In this document: one piece after another, positions 34,001 to 44,253 of the stretch | Layout of the letters: every line of letters starts with the position of its first letter | How positions within the stretch are numbered: the first letter of the stretch is position 1 | Assembly (NCBI GenBank): GCA_022747635.1 | Contig: JAKTNV010000192.1 | Coordinates: forward strand, 124,001 to 188,000 | Length of the DNA stretch: 64,000 nucleotides | From: Hetaerina americana | Lineage: Eukaryota > Arthropoda > Insecta > Odonata > Calopterygidae | Reading direction: 5' to 3' | The notes under the pieces: model-generated | What the model was told of the DNA's origin: nothing | The model's input: the letters and a program-made list of their open reading frames with translations, nothing else | Database searches by the model: none | Program-made: the position numbers and the translations under genes

Positions 34001-37000
34001 CATTACATTGTCTCCATACTCCTCCTTTAATTGGTGATGAATATCACATGGGCGAACGTTTCTTGCATTGAGGAATTTAATCACTGCCCTCACTTCACAA
34101 CTGGCGGCGTTCTCAATTTTTTTAAACATTGTAAACAATCACAGAAACAACACAGGCAATGCTAGCGTCACGCAACTTGGCTCAGAGAAGGCAGACAAGC
34201 CACTGAAGCTATCTGACCTCGTCCAGCAGCTACTCGCGTCGTCAGCACTTCATGCGGCACGAACGGGTACTACTTTCCGGATGACCCTCGTATGTAGTAA
34301 ATGGCTACTCAGAAAATATCCCATGTTTAATATTCATACATATCATATATGCAAACCAAACCCATTCTAAAATAAATAATTTCTCTTTTGAAATAATAAA
34401 ATGATTAAGTAATGGAAAACATTTTACAATGTATTATACTCTTCTTTAAAAATTTAATTGTGTGTTCTGAGTAACCCAAACACTTCTTACAGCTGGAGGA
34501 AAACATAATGAACCCATTTTTGTATTCATGCAAGGGTATCTCTCTCATAACCAGCCAGTTACAAACAATGAAATCCTGGTTATTTTGATTTTCAAATGTT
34601 TCTCGGGCAGCATGTGATCTGACACTGTAATCAACAGGAGAGCTGCCTGGGGTTGGCTGTCATAATCATCTTTCCAAAGTGGGTCCCATAAATATCAATG
34701 AAATGGAGTTTTTAAAAATGTTGCCATTTATGTTTTGTTTGTCTCAAAGAAGCAGAAGTAAGAAGTCTAGAACTATTTAATTAATCATATTGAGGAAACT
34801 TTTTGGAGTTAGCATTGGGAATCATTATATGAAGATTATTACCCTGCAGTTCTCAGAGGAGATGAGTGTCAGCAGAGATCACTTGAGATCACATGTACAA
34901 TGTGGTCTATATGCCAATAAGGTAGAGTGACAGCAGTATTAAAAATAGTAACTGCTTCAACTTGATTTGCAATTCTAAAACTTATTTAAAAAAGATTTTA
35001 TCACTCTCTTTATATCCTCAATACTTTCCAAATAAAAAGTTACAACTACGGATAATTCTTGCTGCATAAGAAAATTGTGATCACAAACAGATATAACCAT
35101 CTTAAACAAGAAGAAGGTTATAAGGAGAATCAAATGACAATTTAAAAGTGTTTACAAGGCTGCTGCTGTTATAGGTCTTACTTCAGGGGTTAGGTGGAAG
35201 AAGGAACAATAAAGTCCCAATCTCTCCTGAAAATAAAGCTGTTAAATAAATAAATAAAATAAATACTTCAACCGAGTGCCACATTTGATGCCATATAAGA
35301 CTCACTGGTATCTACAATTCACACTCATTTGAGTACGGTGAGACACTTTTAAAATAAGGGGTGTTTTGGGTAATATTTTAGGGAATGACCCCAACTCTTC
35401 AATTAGGGTTTTAGCATTTTTAAGGGAAACTCTTCTAATGGGACAACTATAGTTATAGTATCATTTTTTTAAGGCTTATGGTTTTAAAACTTTTTGTATT
35501 TATTTATACATTTATTAAAAGGATATTGAGGCCTTTTGACAGTGGTGCAAAATGACCATAGCTGTCGATGGACCCTAAAACCCTAACTACTGCTGTTTGA
35601 TGAGTACAGAACACACAAGGCAAAATGTTTCAATAGTTCTTGCAGAAGCCCATCACTCTAGCAGCTTCATTTTAGGTAATTTTTGGGCATTTTTTGAACA
35701 AATAATTCTACCAAGTAAGAAGAGCACATGCCTATTTGTTATGAGTAGTTGTGAAAAAATATGATCAAGTTTGTTTTATATCTAGCTCAAACCTCTTTTG
35801 GCATCTCAAAAGCAAGCGACATGATATTCACGTCACATAGAAGTGTTGAGCTAAATAGCAACAATCGCAATTGCAACATACTTCATTTGAATAATACATA
35901 GATATTTCGTAAAATAAATATTATGGTCTAGATATAATGTTTCCAAAACAGATATTACCGATCATCTGTGGTAAACGTAACATCCAGCATGGGGCATTGC
36001 CCCATTGAGTTCAAATCTTCATTTACTTGTATTAGATGCACTCATTTTTTTAACCATAAATTAGGAAAGAAAGGTGCAGCTTATATGCCATTAAATATGG
36101 TATGTTATTCAAACCACCTTATACAGACTTGGGTTTTAAGCAGTAATAAAATTAACCTAATATGATGCTTCTTTTCAATACTATAAACATTTTTTAAGCA
36201 TAACTTTGAAGGTGTAAATTTTAAAACTTTTTCATCATAACACCTTCATATTTTTATGAATTCCGATTAGCATTAAATGAATTCAGTGTTGCAATAAAAA
36301 GTACTATTTTTACATGATTCATTGGATGAAATCTCTATCCAATATTCATAGAATCCTCCCTATACCAGGGAATATTATCCAGAAATTAATAGCCAAATTG
36401 CATATTTTTAAGCAAAAGATAGCGGACGGGTAGGTGGGATCAAAGGAAGTCTATAGTTGAGGATTTTTTTCTTCATGCATGTCCTACTCAGTTAGGGGTG
36501 GGGAGTGTAGTATACAGATGGAAACCACAGCAGAGAGGAATTTCTGATGACCACTAACTGAAAGCATGATAAAGGTTTAAATATCAAATTAGGAATTATA
36601 TCTCTTTTAGGTGCTATGCGGAACATATCTAGCATGGGTTAGTAGCAGCAGAGGTAGAATCCCAACTGATGCTGTTCCTGGAGGACACACTTCAAATGGA
36701 GAGACATTATATATAGGGCGTGTAACACATCATGGTACACAGACCATTGGAAAGGTAGTTTTATGATTATTTTTATTTATTGCAATTTAAGGATAATGCC
36801 CAAAAAATGCCCCAGTGTGCTTGACTAGAGGAAAACTAATTATTGCTCATCCAGTTACATTTCATGTCATGCAATGATGAGGAGAATTAATCTTCTCTTC
36901 ATTCAAACATTTAAGAGCCTCACTTCAATTAAAAATTTAAACCTCTCTGGAATCTGAGAAAGTTCTTGTGACTTGTGACTGCATTTCTCACAGGTTAACA

Positions 37001-37305
37001 TGATCCTATTCTTTAGGAATTCCACAGCCATCTCAAATGCATGTTAATTTTTGAACTTGATCATTTCAAGGAGTACGTACAGTAGCTAGATCACATGCTC
37101 CAAACTTTGGACTACAATGGGTTTCATATTATGATCTTGATTCTTTTGAGTAAAGTCCTCCAATAACCTGAAGATGTTTTTGTCTTGTTCACTAATGAGA
37201 TGTTTAATATTTTTTAAGATTCAAGTAAGCCAAGGGCTGTGCTACATTCCATATAAAGGCAAAGAAAGAGCATATGTCTCTTATGAAGTACTTGTGGCAT
37301 TATAG
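28113..37305 (+). CDS. DM9-repeat protein gene 1 (6 exons, 5' end not found)
   Basis: Exons 28113-28366, 29459-29602, 31065-31147, 33195-33441, 36611-36754 and 37219-37305 join into one open frame of 318 codons ending TAG. All junctions are AG/GT. Four DM9 (DUF3421) repeats are visible, each with a Trp-started strand, a YVGR/YIGR turn, a GK or GE motif, and a Cys-Tyr-Val/Ile strand ending YE or FE. The exons form two copies of a three-exon module (254+144+83 and 247+144+87 bp). DM9 proteins include the oyster mannose-binding lectin CGL1 and Anopheles PRS1; a lectin-like or immune role is inferred. No signal peptide is seen because the first exon is missing or lies upstream. Introns 2, 3 and 4 carry transposons. 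Confidence 0.85.
28367..29458 (+). other. Intron 1 of DM9 gene 1
   Basis: GTAAGT to CACCAG. AT-rich, with a short direct repeat (TCAGTCAGCATCTT) near 28.92 kb. I see no transposon or exon in it. Confidence 0.6.
29459..29602 (+). CDS. DM9 gene 1, exon 2 of module 1
   Basis: Acceptor CACCAG, donor GTCAGA, 144 bp, 48 codons beginning VLCGNNLEWW and including ELLYIGRVQQNG, ending IGK. It continues the strand that ends in YE in the previous exon. The length is identical to the matching exons at 36611 and 61875. Confidence 0.85.
29845..30965 (-). mobile_element. 5'-truncated LINE in DM9 intron 2
   Basis: The minus-strand frame 30354-30779 (141 codons) holds CFVDIEKAFDRVNW, GVRQGCPLTPLLFNLY and the catalytic FADD. 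The RT continues, degraded, to about 30,960, where it meets a (TA)n tract. The C-terminal region is decayed at 29.88-30.23 kb. It is the best preserved RT core of this LINE family in the window and is close in sequence to the copy at 19.7-19.95 kb. Confidence 0.85.
30969..31036. repeat. (TA)n microsatellite
   Basis: About 34 TA units between the truncated 5' end of the LINE and DM9 exon 31065. Probably length-variable. Confidence 0.95.
31065..31147 (+). CDS. DM9 gene 1, exon 3 of module 1
   Basis: Acceptor CTTATTTTAG, donor GTTAGT, 83 bp: VHLDRGVCYVSFNGRVYEY and TDYELL, ending in a split Arg codon (AG|A). It lies 29 bp after the (TA)n tract. Confidence 0.85.
31860..33010 (-). mobile_element. 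Decayed LINE fragment in DM9 intron 3
   Basis: Minus-strand remnants of the LINE C-terminal region (32050-32421, including RKRFASGKES and KTLVWRMMLY), the FADD-region relic near 32.5 kb, and the RT block near 32.65-32.95 kb. Many stops and indels, older than the copy in intron 2. Confidence 0.75.
33195..33441 (+). CDS. DM9 gene 1, exon 1 of module 2
   Basis: Acceptor AACGTGTAG, donor GTAATC, 247 bp. The first base completes the Arg codon. It encodes a ~28-residue linker, then YWISPKMRLIPQ, KLYIGRSHHKGD, LLPGEV and NYCYVSW, ending NFE. The usual GAV/GG motif is altered (CAFLAGK). Confidence 0.85.
33543..34290 (-). mobile_element. Mariner deletion derivative, copy 1
   Basis: A 748-bp element flanked by TA (33541-33542, 34291-34292) with matching terminal inverted repeats of at least 33 bp starting CGAGGGTCATCCGGAAAG. 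It encodes the N-terminal DNA-binding part of a mariner transposase joined to the last ~40 residues, with the whole catalytic domain deleted. It sits in intron 4 of DM9 gene 1. A second, nearly identical copy with the same deletion is at 55380-56128. Confidence 0.93.
33731..34138 (-). CDS. Mariner transposase DNA-binding domain, catalytic domain deleted
   Basis: 135 codons starting MFTMFKKIENAASCEV. It has the paired helix-turn-helix region of mariner transposases (VRAVIKFLNARNVRPCDIH, SSVRRWCRNF), the ERSGRPS linker motif, and a second HTH around VTIDDICEHFPNVSRTIVHE. It ends at WVPRVSQ, shortly after the deletion junction. The normal C-terminal tail (RYDKCLNLLGDYVEK) follows in another frame. 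It could bind the element ends but not cut. Expression is not shown. Confidence 0.8.
   Translation of the reverse strand: MFTMFKKIENAASCEVRAVIKFLNARNVRPCDIHHQLKEEYGDNVMDESSVRRWCRNFNMGRGNTHDDERSGRPSVITDQLVSSVDEFVRNDRRVTIDDICEHFPNVSRTIVHEIVKHHLHYAKICARWVPRVSQ
34291..36610 (+). other. Rest of DM9 gene 1 intron 4
   Basis: AT-rich, with no exon, transposase or LINE motif that I can recognise in about 2.3 kb. Confidence 0.5.
36611..36754 (+). CDS. DM9 gene 1, exon 2 of module 2
   Basis: Acceptor TCTCTTTTAG, donor GTAGTT, 144 bp, 48 codons: VLCGTYLAWVSSS, RIPTDAVPGG, TLYIGRVTHHG, ending IGK. Confidence 0.88.
37219..37305 (+). CDS. DM9 gene 1, terminal exon
   Basis: Acceptor TTTTTAAG, 87 bp: IQVSQGLCYIPYKGKE and YVSYEVLVAL, then TAG at 37303-37305. 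ATTAAA motifs occur about 240-290 bp downstream, but no clear polyadenylation site can be assigned. Confidence 0.85.
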   Translation: MQVSQGLCYIPYKGKERAYVSYEVLVAL

Positions 37306-38274
37306 AATATACAGGATTGTGATTGGCATGAAGATACTGGGACCACTTAGAGTTGAAGGAAAGGAGACCAACTAACCCAAAACCCATTCGGAGAAGAATA
37401 TGAACCTGAAAAACAAAATCGATTTGAAATTTAAATTTAGATAATTAGAATTAAGGATGTAACTTTAAAAATGTTTTAGCAGTTCTAAGAACACAGATAA
37501 GTTTGCCAACTAATCCAATAAGTTTTCTCCTTACTGTAGTCTATTAAATGGTATTTCAAAGAAAAGATCGAATGAGGTTATTGACATGTAAATATTAAAG
37601 AATACTAAATATTACATGTCACTCCCTTCCCGACTCACTCTCTTAATCATGAAAAGGTCATTGACCCTTTGGACCTTTCTCATTGCAATCTACCAGTGTA
37701 TGTATCAGTATCCCCTTTATCACTTATGAACGAATGAAGAAAGTACAGAAAAGATTAAAATGATAAACTTCAATTTAAAAACTAACTTCCCAATTATTGT
37801 TCCCATAATATTTATTGCTGAAAAATAGGTTCTTTGACTTTGAGCCTACATATTTTGGTATTTCAACAACTATGAGAGAAAAAGGGATTTTGCAGTCTAA
37901 ATTTGTCCGTGCCCTTAAAAGGACTGAAAAATTAGCATTACCAAACTTTGCTCATGATTGCTATTTGGCTGTTAGAACTTTTGGGAGTACATAAATGAAT
38001 AAGGTTCTTGAAACTTGGGGATAGGCTATGTACCAAAATAATTGAAGCCCTCATGCAAAATTGGCCACATACACTGACTATCACTAGTGCATTTTTTTTA
38101 AAATATACAAAGTGTCTGGAAAGAAAGGCAAATCATAGTGAGAAATCATAGTGTAAAAAGAACAGTTTTAAATGGAAATGGGTAGCTGTATATGATATCT
38201 TCAAAATTATTCAAACTCTTAAGAATTCTAACATGAGCCGTCTAAACTGGAGAGGCATGTAAAAGTGGGGAAGG
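37306..38274. other. Downstream of DM9 gene 1
   Basis: Probable 3' untranslated and intergenic sequence. No frame or element recognised. Confidence 0.4.
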
Positions 38275-38545
38275 GTTAGGAACAAAGATAAAGAGAAGGC
38301 CCCAGAATGAAGCCACTGTTTCTTTCAATTAAATACTTGAAATTTTGAAACTTATATCACCCTTGAGTGGACAGTTCTTGTGCTCCACGAAACGATGATA
38401 TATAGTAGAGCAACAAGCTGTTCCACAAATAGCGGGAAGTACAGTTACAAACTTTGCAACTTTATACGTGCTCGCCACACTGTTTAGAAAAATTAAACTA
38501 ACCCTTGAAAATCCATCAATCAAAAGAGAGAACATTCTTTTCTGC
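38275..38545 (-). repeat. Dispersed repeat, copy B (inverted)
   Basis: Reverse-complement relative of 22775-23035, with CCACAAATAGCGGGAAG and TCGCCACACTGTTTAG as landmark blocks. Directly to its right is ATGTTTCACCGTGATATGG with CATCATCAGG, resembling the centre of the foldback elements. Confidence 0.8.
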
Positions 38546-38740
38546 AGAAATGTTTTGTTTGGCATGACATGTTTCACCGTGATATGGTTCATCATCAGGT
38601 ATAAATTTGTAAAGAGATGTATGTAATGCAAAAAAAAAGGTCTGAGGGTAAAAAAGAAACTTTACACTTCCACAATAAAGATTTAATATTTCACTATGGC
38701 AAAATTCCACAAAGTTAAACCTGAGACTGTTATATTTAAA

Positions 38741-39069
38741 CAAGGTCTGTCTGAAAACTATCCAGCCATGCAATATTCTGTGAAAAATAGCCTACCTGGA
38801 ACAATGAGGCCTTAGTCCTCCCCTTTGAAGTGCTTGCCTTGGGACCCCACACACGCATTAAGTCATCTCTTCCACTTTTCAAAACAACAATCAGTTAAGA
38901 TCTTTTTTGGAATAGTCATCAGCTGCCTTGCTGCATTATACTTTATCTCGTCAACCAAATACAGATAAGACAAGGCTTTTGTTTCAGGGTCATAGCCAAA
39001 GACCGATGACTCATCTCCAGTTATGACCTTTTTTAGAAAACTTGGCTTTTCATTTGTGGCTTGCAGCAC
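38741..39069 (-). mobile_element. Mariner fragment (3' half)
   Basis: Minus-strand frame 38863-39069 with KKVITGDESSVFGYDPETK, the first catalytic Asp region of mariner (Trp replaced by Ser). It is then joined to a C-terminal KYNAARQLMTIPKK and FEKWKR segment, so the middle catalytic region is deleted. The left end CAAGGTCTGTCTGAAAACT resembles a mariner terminal repeat. The 5' half is absent. Confidence 0.7.
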
Positions 39070-39240
39070 GTCTCCTACAACTACTGGATCACAAAATTCT
39101 TGAAATTGACGTGATAAAAGAGATTACAACGAGGCAGCTGAGGACCATTCCGAGAAAGGACTTTGCTGATTTTTGTAATATGAATTTTAGCATAAACCAG
39201 AATGAGAGGATCACCAAAAAAACATTTTTTGTACAAGTGT
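39070..39240 (+). mobile_element. Mariner C-terminal fragment, opposite strand
   Basis: The plus-strand piece EITTRQLRTIPRKDFADF matches the C-terminal region of the previous fragment (ARQLMTIPKK) but faces the other way. The two form a small inverted pair. Boundaries are approximate. Confidence 0.5.
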
Positions 39241-39647
39241 CCACATTTTATCTATCCGATAATATCTTAGTCGATATACTCGTATTTGTATAAAATGGAG
39301 ATATTTGTGTAAGTTTGGTGCAATAAATCCAACAAGAAAATAATATTGTTGACAGTTTTATGAAAAATCCTATACACATTGACTGTAGTCTGTTTTCCAA
39401 TTAATCCCATTGGCGATCAAAGGATCTTACTCTGCATCCACTCAATTAATAAAAGCATGACTCAATCAAGTCAGCTCCTTTGACTGTTGAATTCTTTTAT
39501 TGTGCAATTTCCAAAGAATCAGACCAGTAAGCTACCCAGCCCATCCACACTGGCCCAAGTAAAATAAGCAGCTAATAAGATTGGAATTGAGTTTGAGCTG
39601 GGTGGGTCAAGATCTCAGATGCATTGCTCACAAATCTTACTGCTATA

Positions 39648-40942
39648 CATGGGGGGCCCATAAGTACCCGGCCTGACCTAGGGATGGTGATAGTTGCTTG
39701 AAAAATATCACTGTATCAAAAAGTACACAATCTAGAAAGCATATTTTTCGAGGTTGAAGACGCCATGTTGTTTAGCATTTGTTTGCAGCCATCAATATTG
39801 AACTTTTTCAGTGAATTTGTAAAAATGGAGAAAATTGATCATTGTTATGTATTACAATGCTTTTATTTGAAAGGCCTCAGGCCAACCAATAAAAAAGCTG
39901 AACTCGATTCTACTCTGGATGAGTCTGCTCCTTCATTTACAACAGTAAAATATTGGGTAGCACAGTTTAAATGAGGCTGCACGAGCTATCAAGATGAGCA
40001 TCGCATTGGTCAACCAAATGAGGTGATGATCCAGAAAAGGTGAAGAAAATCCACAAAGCAATACCGGATGATCATCGACTGAAAGTGCTTGAGCTAGCAG
40101 ACATAGTAGGTATTTTGGAAAGTGCGCTACATCGCATATTTACTGAAAATTTGGACATGAGAAAGCTGTGTGCAAGATGTGTGCTGCGTTTGCTCACCCT
40201 CGAGTAAAACCAGTGTCGTGAAGATGTTTTAATTGAATGTTTAACAAAGTTTCACAGCAAAAAAGCAGAATTTTTGCACCGTTTTATAACCATGGATGAA
40301 ACATGGGGCCATTTCTTCACACCCGAGACAAAAGAATAATCAATACAATAGATTCAAAAGGGAGAACCACCGCCAAAGAAGGCAAAGACCATTCCATCTG
40401 GAGGCAAGGTCACGCCATCGGATTTTTGGGATGCACGTGGGATAAATTTCATTGACTATTTTGAAAAAGGAAAAACTATCAACAGCAAATATTACGCAAA
40501 CTTATTGTAACGTTTGAGGGAAGAAATCAAGCAAAAGGGGCCGCATTTGGCTAAGAAGAAAGTGTTCTTTCATCAAGACAATGCACCAGATCACGAATCT
40601 GTTATTGCAATGGCAAAAATTCATGAATTTAAGTTTGAATTGCTACTTCATGTACCCTATTTGCCAGATTTAGCCCCCTCCCATTATTTTCTGTTTGCAA
40701 ATTTGACAAAATGGCTCGGTGGTCAAAGATTCACCAAACGTGAAGAAGTGATGTCGGCAGTAGTAGCAGTTAATGGCTATTTTGTGCAGCAACACAGTTC
40801 TTATCATTAAAATGGTATCAGACTTATTGAACATCGCTGGAAAAAGTGTATAGAGCTGAAAAGAGATTATATTGAAAAATACAAATTTTTTTTCTCCAAA
40901 ATTTTTGTGTTTTCTTTGTTGGTTCGGGTACTTCTGGGATTA
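39648..40942 (+). mobile_element. Decayed mariner transposon
   Basis: The ends share CCCA-AAGTACCCG (near 39657 and, inverted, near 40925-40940). The transposase starts at 39828 (MEKIDHCYVLQCFYLKGL; HTH with FTTVKYWVAQFK) and is broken at 39975 and later. The catalytic end is at 40514-40810 with HQDNAPDH and LPDLAPSH. The third catalytic Asp of the D,D34D triad is His here. Dead copy. Confidence 0.85.
40514..40810 (+). pseudogene. Mariner transposase remnant, catalytic Asp lost
   Basis: A 98-codon frame with the second Asp (HQDNAP) kept and the third changed to His (LAPSHYFLF). The N-terminal part is at 39828-39974; the stretch between has stops and shifts. Confidence 0.8.
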
Positions 40943-41310
40943 CCCGCACACATGCGTAAGGTAAGCCTCAGCTTAGAGCAGACAGGCATGAGCTTCATGG
41001 ACAGACCCTGGCATGCAGACCCTCAAGGGAAGCAATACAGACTCTCATGCCATGGAGCTTTTGATTAGATCCTTTGAAGACTTCCTCTGGGAAAACATTT
41101 GCTCCTAGGGGCAAATTATGATGAAGAAACAATTCCAAAGTGGTTAGCTCAGAGAAGGTTTGTATTTTAATAATTCAAGACTGTAAAAGTTGCTATCAAC
41201 TAATGAAATACATATAAAAAAACACACTAATGATATTGGCTGAAAGACAATTTAAGCATGTACAAATTTCCAAACAGTCATTTCTAATGTATAAAAAAAT
41301 GAACCCAGGT

Positions 41311-41362
41311 AATTTATTAGTTTTTACATGAGAATTTGTTCTCATGTAAAAACTGATAAATT
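41311..41362. repeat. 24-bp-arm hairpin
   Basis: Arms 41311-41334 and 41339-41362 are inverted copies (one mismatch) around TTTG. Confidence 0.85.
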
Positions 41363-41455
41363 CATGATGATTGATGATGCTATTTCATGTCAAGCTGAAA
41401 TGATCCACCTAAGTCCAACCAATTTTCTTTTAAATCAACTCTGATTATGTATAAC

Positions 41456-41598
41456 ATTAAATGAAGAATACAATACATCTTTCCACTGTCTTTTATTCAC
41501 GTAAAATCAGTTTCAACGCTCAAACGTCATCAGAGCATTGAAACTGATTGTACCTGAATAAAAGACATTGGAAATATGCATTGTATTCTTCATTTAAT
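41456..41598. repeat. Foldback element with imperfect 66-bp arms
   Basis: Arms 41456-41521 and 41533-41598, imperfect, around an 11-bp loop AAACGTCATCA. The inner ends are CAGTTTCAACGCTC / GAGCATTGAAACTG. The right flank has TTTCCACAAAGTTGAGCC. It shares the GTTTCAA / CGTCATC centre with the element at 23.8 kb, although the arms differ. Confidence 0.88.
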
Positions 41599-42664
41599 TA
41601 AAATGAATTTCCACAAAGTTGAGCCGGAAAAAATTAAATAAACGTAAAACATACTTGCATAACAGTTACAAAAATACAGGATGGGTCAAGCTACCACTGA
41701 AACACCAAATTTTTTACATATTGGATGAACTTGTGGCTATTTTCACAAGTAAGGCATTAGGCTCCTCCACTTTGACTCCTCTACGACATTTTTTCAAAAC
41801 CCTTTGGCCTCTATGAACCCTCCCCTCCTTCTTCCCCTTTTTTTGATAGATTTCTTACTTTTATGTAGCAGATAGTTTTGGCATTGAAAACCTGTTTGAA
41901 GTAAAATGCACCTTCATGAAATACATACATGCACTTTCTAAGATAAAGTTTCTTATTTATTTGAAAATTTTATTTTTTCACAACGTTAGGTATCATTGAA
42001 GCTTTTGAAATGGTATTTTTTCATCAGTGTGAATTGAGTGATTCATGAAGTATACAATGTTTACAATTAAAAGAAATTTTTGAATACATAAAAATACAAT
42101 ACTTTGCCTAAATCTGATACAAGGAATTTTTTATGTTGGCAAAGTTCTGTTTTAGTTACTAAAATTAAATTTCATATTCTTAAACTTCCACAATAAAGAA
42201 AACGAAAGGAAAAAGGTTAGTGCTTCATGAACTTTCCCTTCCTGTTTGTATTTAATGATTTGGTGTCATTATCAACCCTTTCCTAATACCTTTTGCTAGG
42301 TCTCTTTCAGAATATTATTTCCATTTTGTAAAAATAAATGTTCCAAAATTACGATTTTTTTTAATTTTGGCCTTCTTTCGGCTGCTAGCATCAGCTTCTC
42401 TGGATTGGTTCTCTGTAATGGTTTGGATTATTTTAGAATGATTTACTCTATATTGCCATTAACTACAGAGTGGCCATAACTAAAGCAATGACTTACACTC
42501 TTCATTACTTTGCATCATCTCAACAAACCAAAATTTTGTGCTTTTCCTCTCATCTTTTTATATCACTTTGCTGTAATAATCAATATTATTCTCTCATTTA
42601 ACTAGTTCACTAAGGTATTTTTTTATTAAATATACATTAAAAAAACCATAAACACAGTAATCAA

Positions 42665-42925
42665 CCTGATGGTCGGTTTAGTAGGTGATGGTAGAGATCA
42701 CCCAGTACTAAGCCCTATACGGCGTGTGAAAATTCACACATCAGGGTAGGGGGGCCAGCTCCTTTCCCTGTGCCTGATATGGTTTCCCAGGAAGGCCAGG
42801 TACCCGAAAAACCACATAGCTTGGGTGGAGCTGCAGATGCCCAGAGTGCCTTGCCCGGGAATTGAATCCAGGCCCCTCTGGTCAGCAGTCCAACGCTCTA
42901 CCCCTTGGACTACCGCAACCCACAT
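42665..42925 (-). repeat. tRNA-derived SINE, copy 1
   Basis: On the minus strand the 5' end has an A-box-like TAGAGCGTTGG and a B-box-like region (GGATTCAATTCCCGG), followed by a body with CCTACCCTGATGTGTGAA and a tail with CTACTAAACCGACC. The same body and tail occur at 57145 and 57985. It is a retroposon, not a functional tRNA gene. Confidence 0.82.
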
Positions 42926-42935
42926 ATGTATACTA

Positions 42936-43082
42936 CCTTGATCAAAAAGTTCCCGGAATAACCACCGTGTGGCGCTCCCATCGTTCCGATTTGAGTTCTG
43001 TTTTTTTTGTTAAATTGGTACATCTGTTGTTGATATTCCCTTTAAATCTTAGTGTCATAACTTGACATTTGCAAAAGTTACG
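42936..43082 (+). repeat. Left 147-bp inverted repeat of mariner
   Basis: Begins CCTTGATCAAAAAGTTCCCG. It includes the 5' leader and ends 55 bp before the transposase ATG. Confidence 0.95.
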
Positions 43083-43137
43083 TAGCCAAGAGTACATCTA
43101 TCTCTGTGTGTGTTGGCGATTTTTTACAATTGCAGAA

Positions 43138-44253
43138 ATGGATTTAAATTTGCAACAACGAACTTGTATTAAATTTTGCGTAAAAAACGGATTTAGTGGC
43201 GCACGGACGTTGGAAATGTTGGAAAAGTGTTTCGGCAACGATTCTCTAAAAAAAACGGTCGTTTACCAGTGGCACGAGCGGTTCAGAAGTGGTCGTGAGT
43301 CAATCGAAGATGATGAACGCAGTGGCAGACCATCGACATCGAAAGTCGGTGAAAAAATTGATAAAGTAAAAGAAATGTTGGTCAATAACCGCAAATTAAC
43401 CATCAGAGAAATAGCGGAGGACTTGAACATTGCCTATGGATCCGCCCAAGACATTGTGGTTAATGATTTGGGTTTCCGTCGTGTAGCAGCAAAGTTGGTG
43501 CCAAAAGACCTCAATTTCATGCAAAAAAGAGACCGTGTTGACGTCGCAAAAGACATGATTTGCGAGGCTGAATCCGATCCCACATTCATCAAAAGGATCA
43601 TTACTGGAGACGAGACGTGGGTTTATGAGTACGACACGCAATCCAGACATCAGGCAAGTGAATGGCGTTCACCAAATGAGCCGAGACCAAAAAAACCACG
43701 TCGTTTTCAGTCAAAAAAGAAGGCAATGCTGACGGTTTTCATGGATTACAACGGTGTAGTGCATCATGAATTTTTGCCAGAAGGCCAGACAGTAAACAAA
43801 GAGTATTATTTGGGCGTTATGAGACGTTTGCGTGAAGCAATTCGCCGAAAGAGACCAGAAATGTGGGCAGAAAACTCGTGGATTTTGCACCATGATAACG
43901 CACCGTCGCACAGTCCTATCATTATTCGTAATTTTTTGACGAAAAATGCAACAAATACCATCCAACAGCCACCGAATTCACCTGATTTGGCTCCCTGTGA
44001 CTTCTTTCTGTTCAATCGAGTTAAAAAACCATTACGGGGAACGCGTTTTAGCAGCCGAGAGGAAGTAATGGAAAAATCGCAGGAAGCACTGATGGACATA
44101 CCGAAAACCGACCGTAACTTTTGCAAATGTCAAGTTATGACACTAAGATTTAAAGGGAATATCAACAACAGATGTACCAATTTAACAAAAAAAACAGAAC
44201 TCAAATCGGAACGATGGGAGCGCCACACGGTGGTTATTCCGGGAACTTTTTGA
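43138..44253 (+). CDS. Mariner transposase, open frame with replaced C-terminus
   Basis: Start chosen at MDLNLQQRTCIKFCV (43138), the usual mariner N-terminus; an in-frame ATG at 43069 lies in the terminal repeat. It has two HTH motifs, DERSGRPS, IITGDETWVYEYD (first catalytic Asp), HHDNAPSH (second) and SPDLAPCD (third, 34 residues between the last two), then FFLFNRVKK. All catalytic residues are present with no internal stop. After DRNFCKC the frame enters the inverted copy of the 5' end and adds about 45 unrelated residues instead of the W..RW.KCI-type tail. 371 residues versus about 345 for the family. Activity uncertain. Confidence 0.92.
   Translation: MDLNLQQRTCIKFCVKNGFSGARTLEMLEKCFGNDSLKKTVVYQWHERFRSGRESIEDDERSGRPSTSKVGEKIDKVKEMLVNNRKLTIREIAEDLNIAYGSAQDIVVNDLGFRRVAAKLVPKDLNFMQKRDRVDVAKDMICEAESDPTFIKRIITGDETWVYEYDTQSRHQASEWRSPNEPRPKKPRRFQSKKKAMLTVFMDYNGVVHHEFLPEGQTVNKEYYLGVMRRLREAIRRKRPEMWAENSWILHHDNAPSHSPIIIRNFLTKNATNTIQQPPNSPDLAPCDFFLFNRVKKPLRGTRFSSREEVMEKSQEALMDIPKTDRNFCKCQVMTLRFKGNINNRCTNLTKKTELKSERWERHTVVIPGTF

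Larger units (their letters stand above)
40943..42660. other. Unassigned, with two hairpins
   Basis: AT-rich intergenic sequence. Besides the hairpins at 41311-41362 and 41456-41598 I see no element or gene. Confidence 0.4.

Noticed and set aside
33527..34300. Nine-base target duplication TATGTAGTA around the first mariner derivative
   Set aside because: The string occurs on both sides but not flush with both ends. The TA dinucleotides directly at the terminal repeats fit mariner.
41619..41816. 65-codon frame right of the foldback at 41.5 kb
   Set aside because: No family recognised; begins in the element flank and is short.
43069..43137. Upstream ATG at 43069 as the transposase start
   Set aside because: It lies inside the terminal repeat. 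The family N-terminus matches the ATG at 43138.
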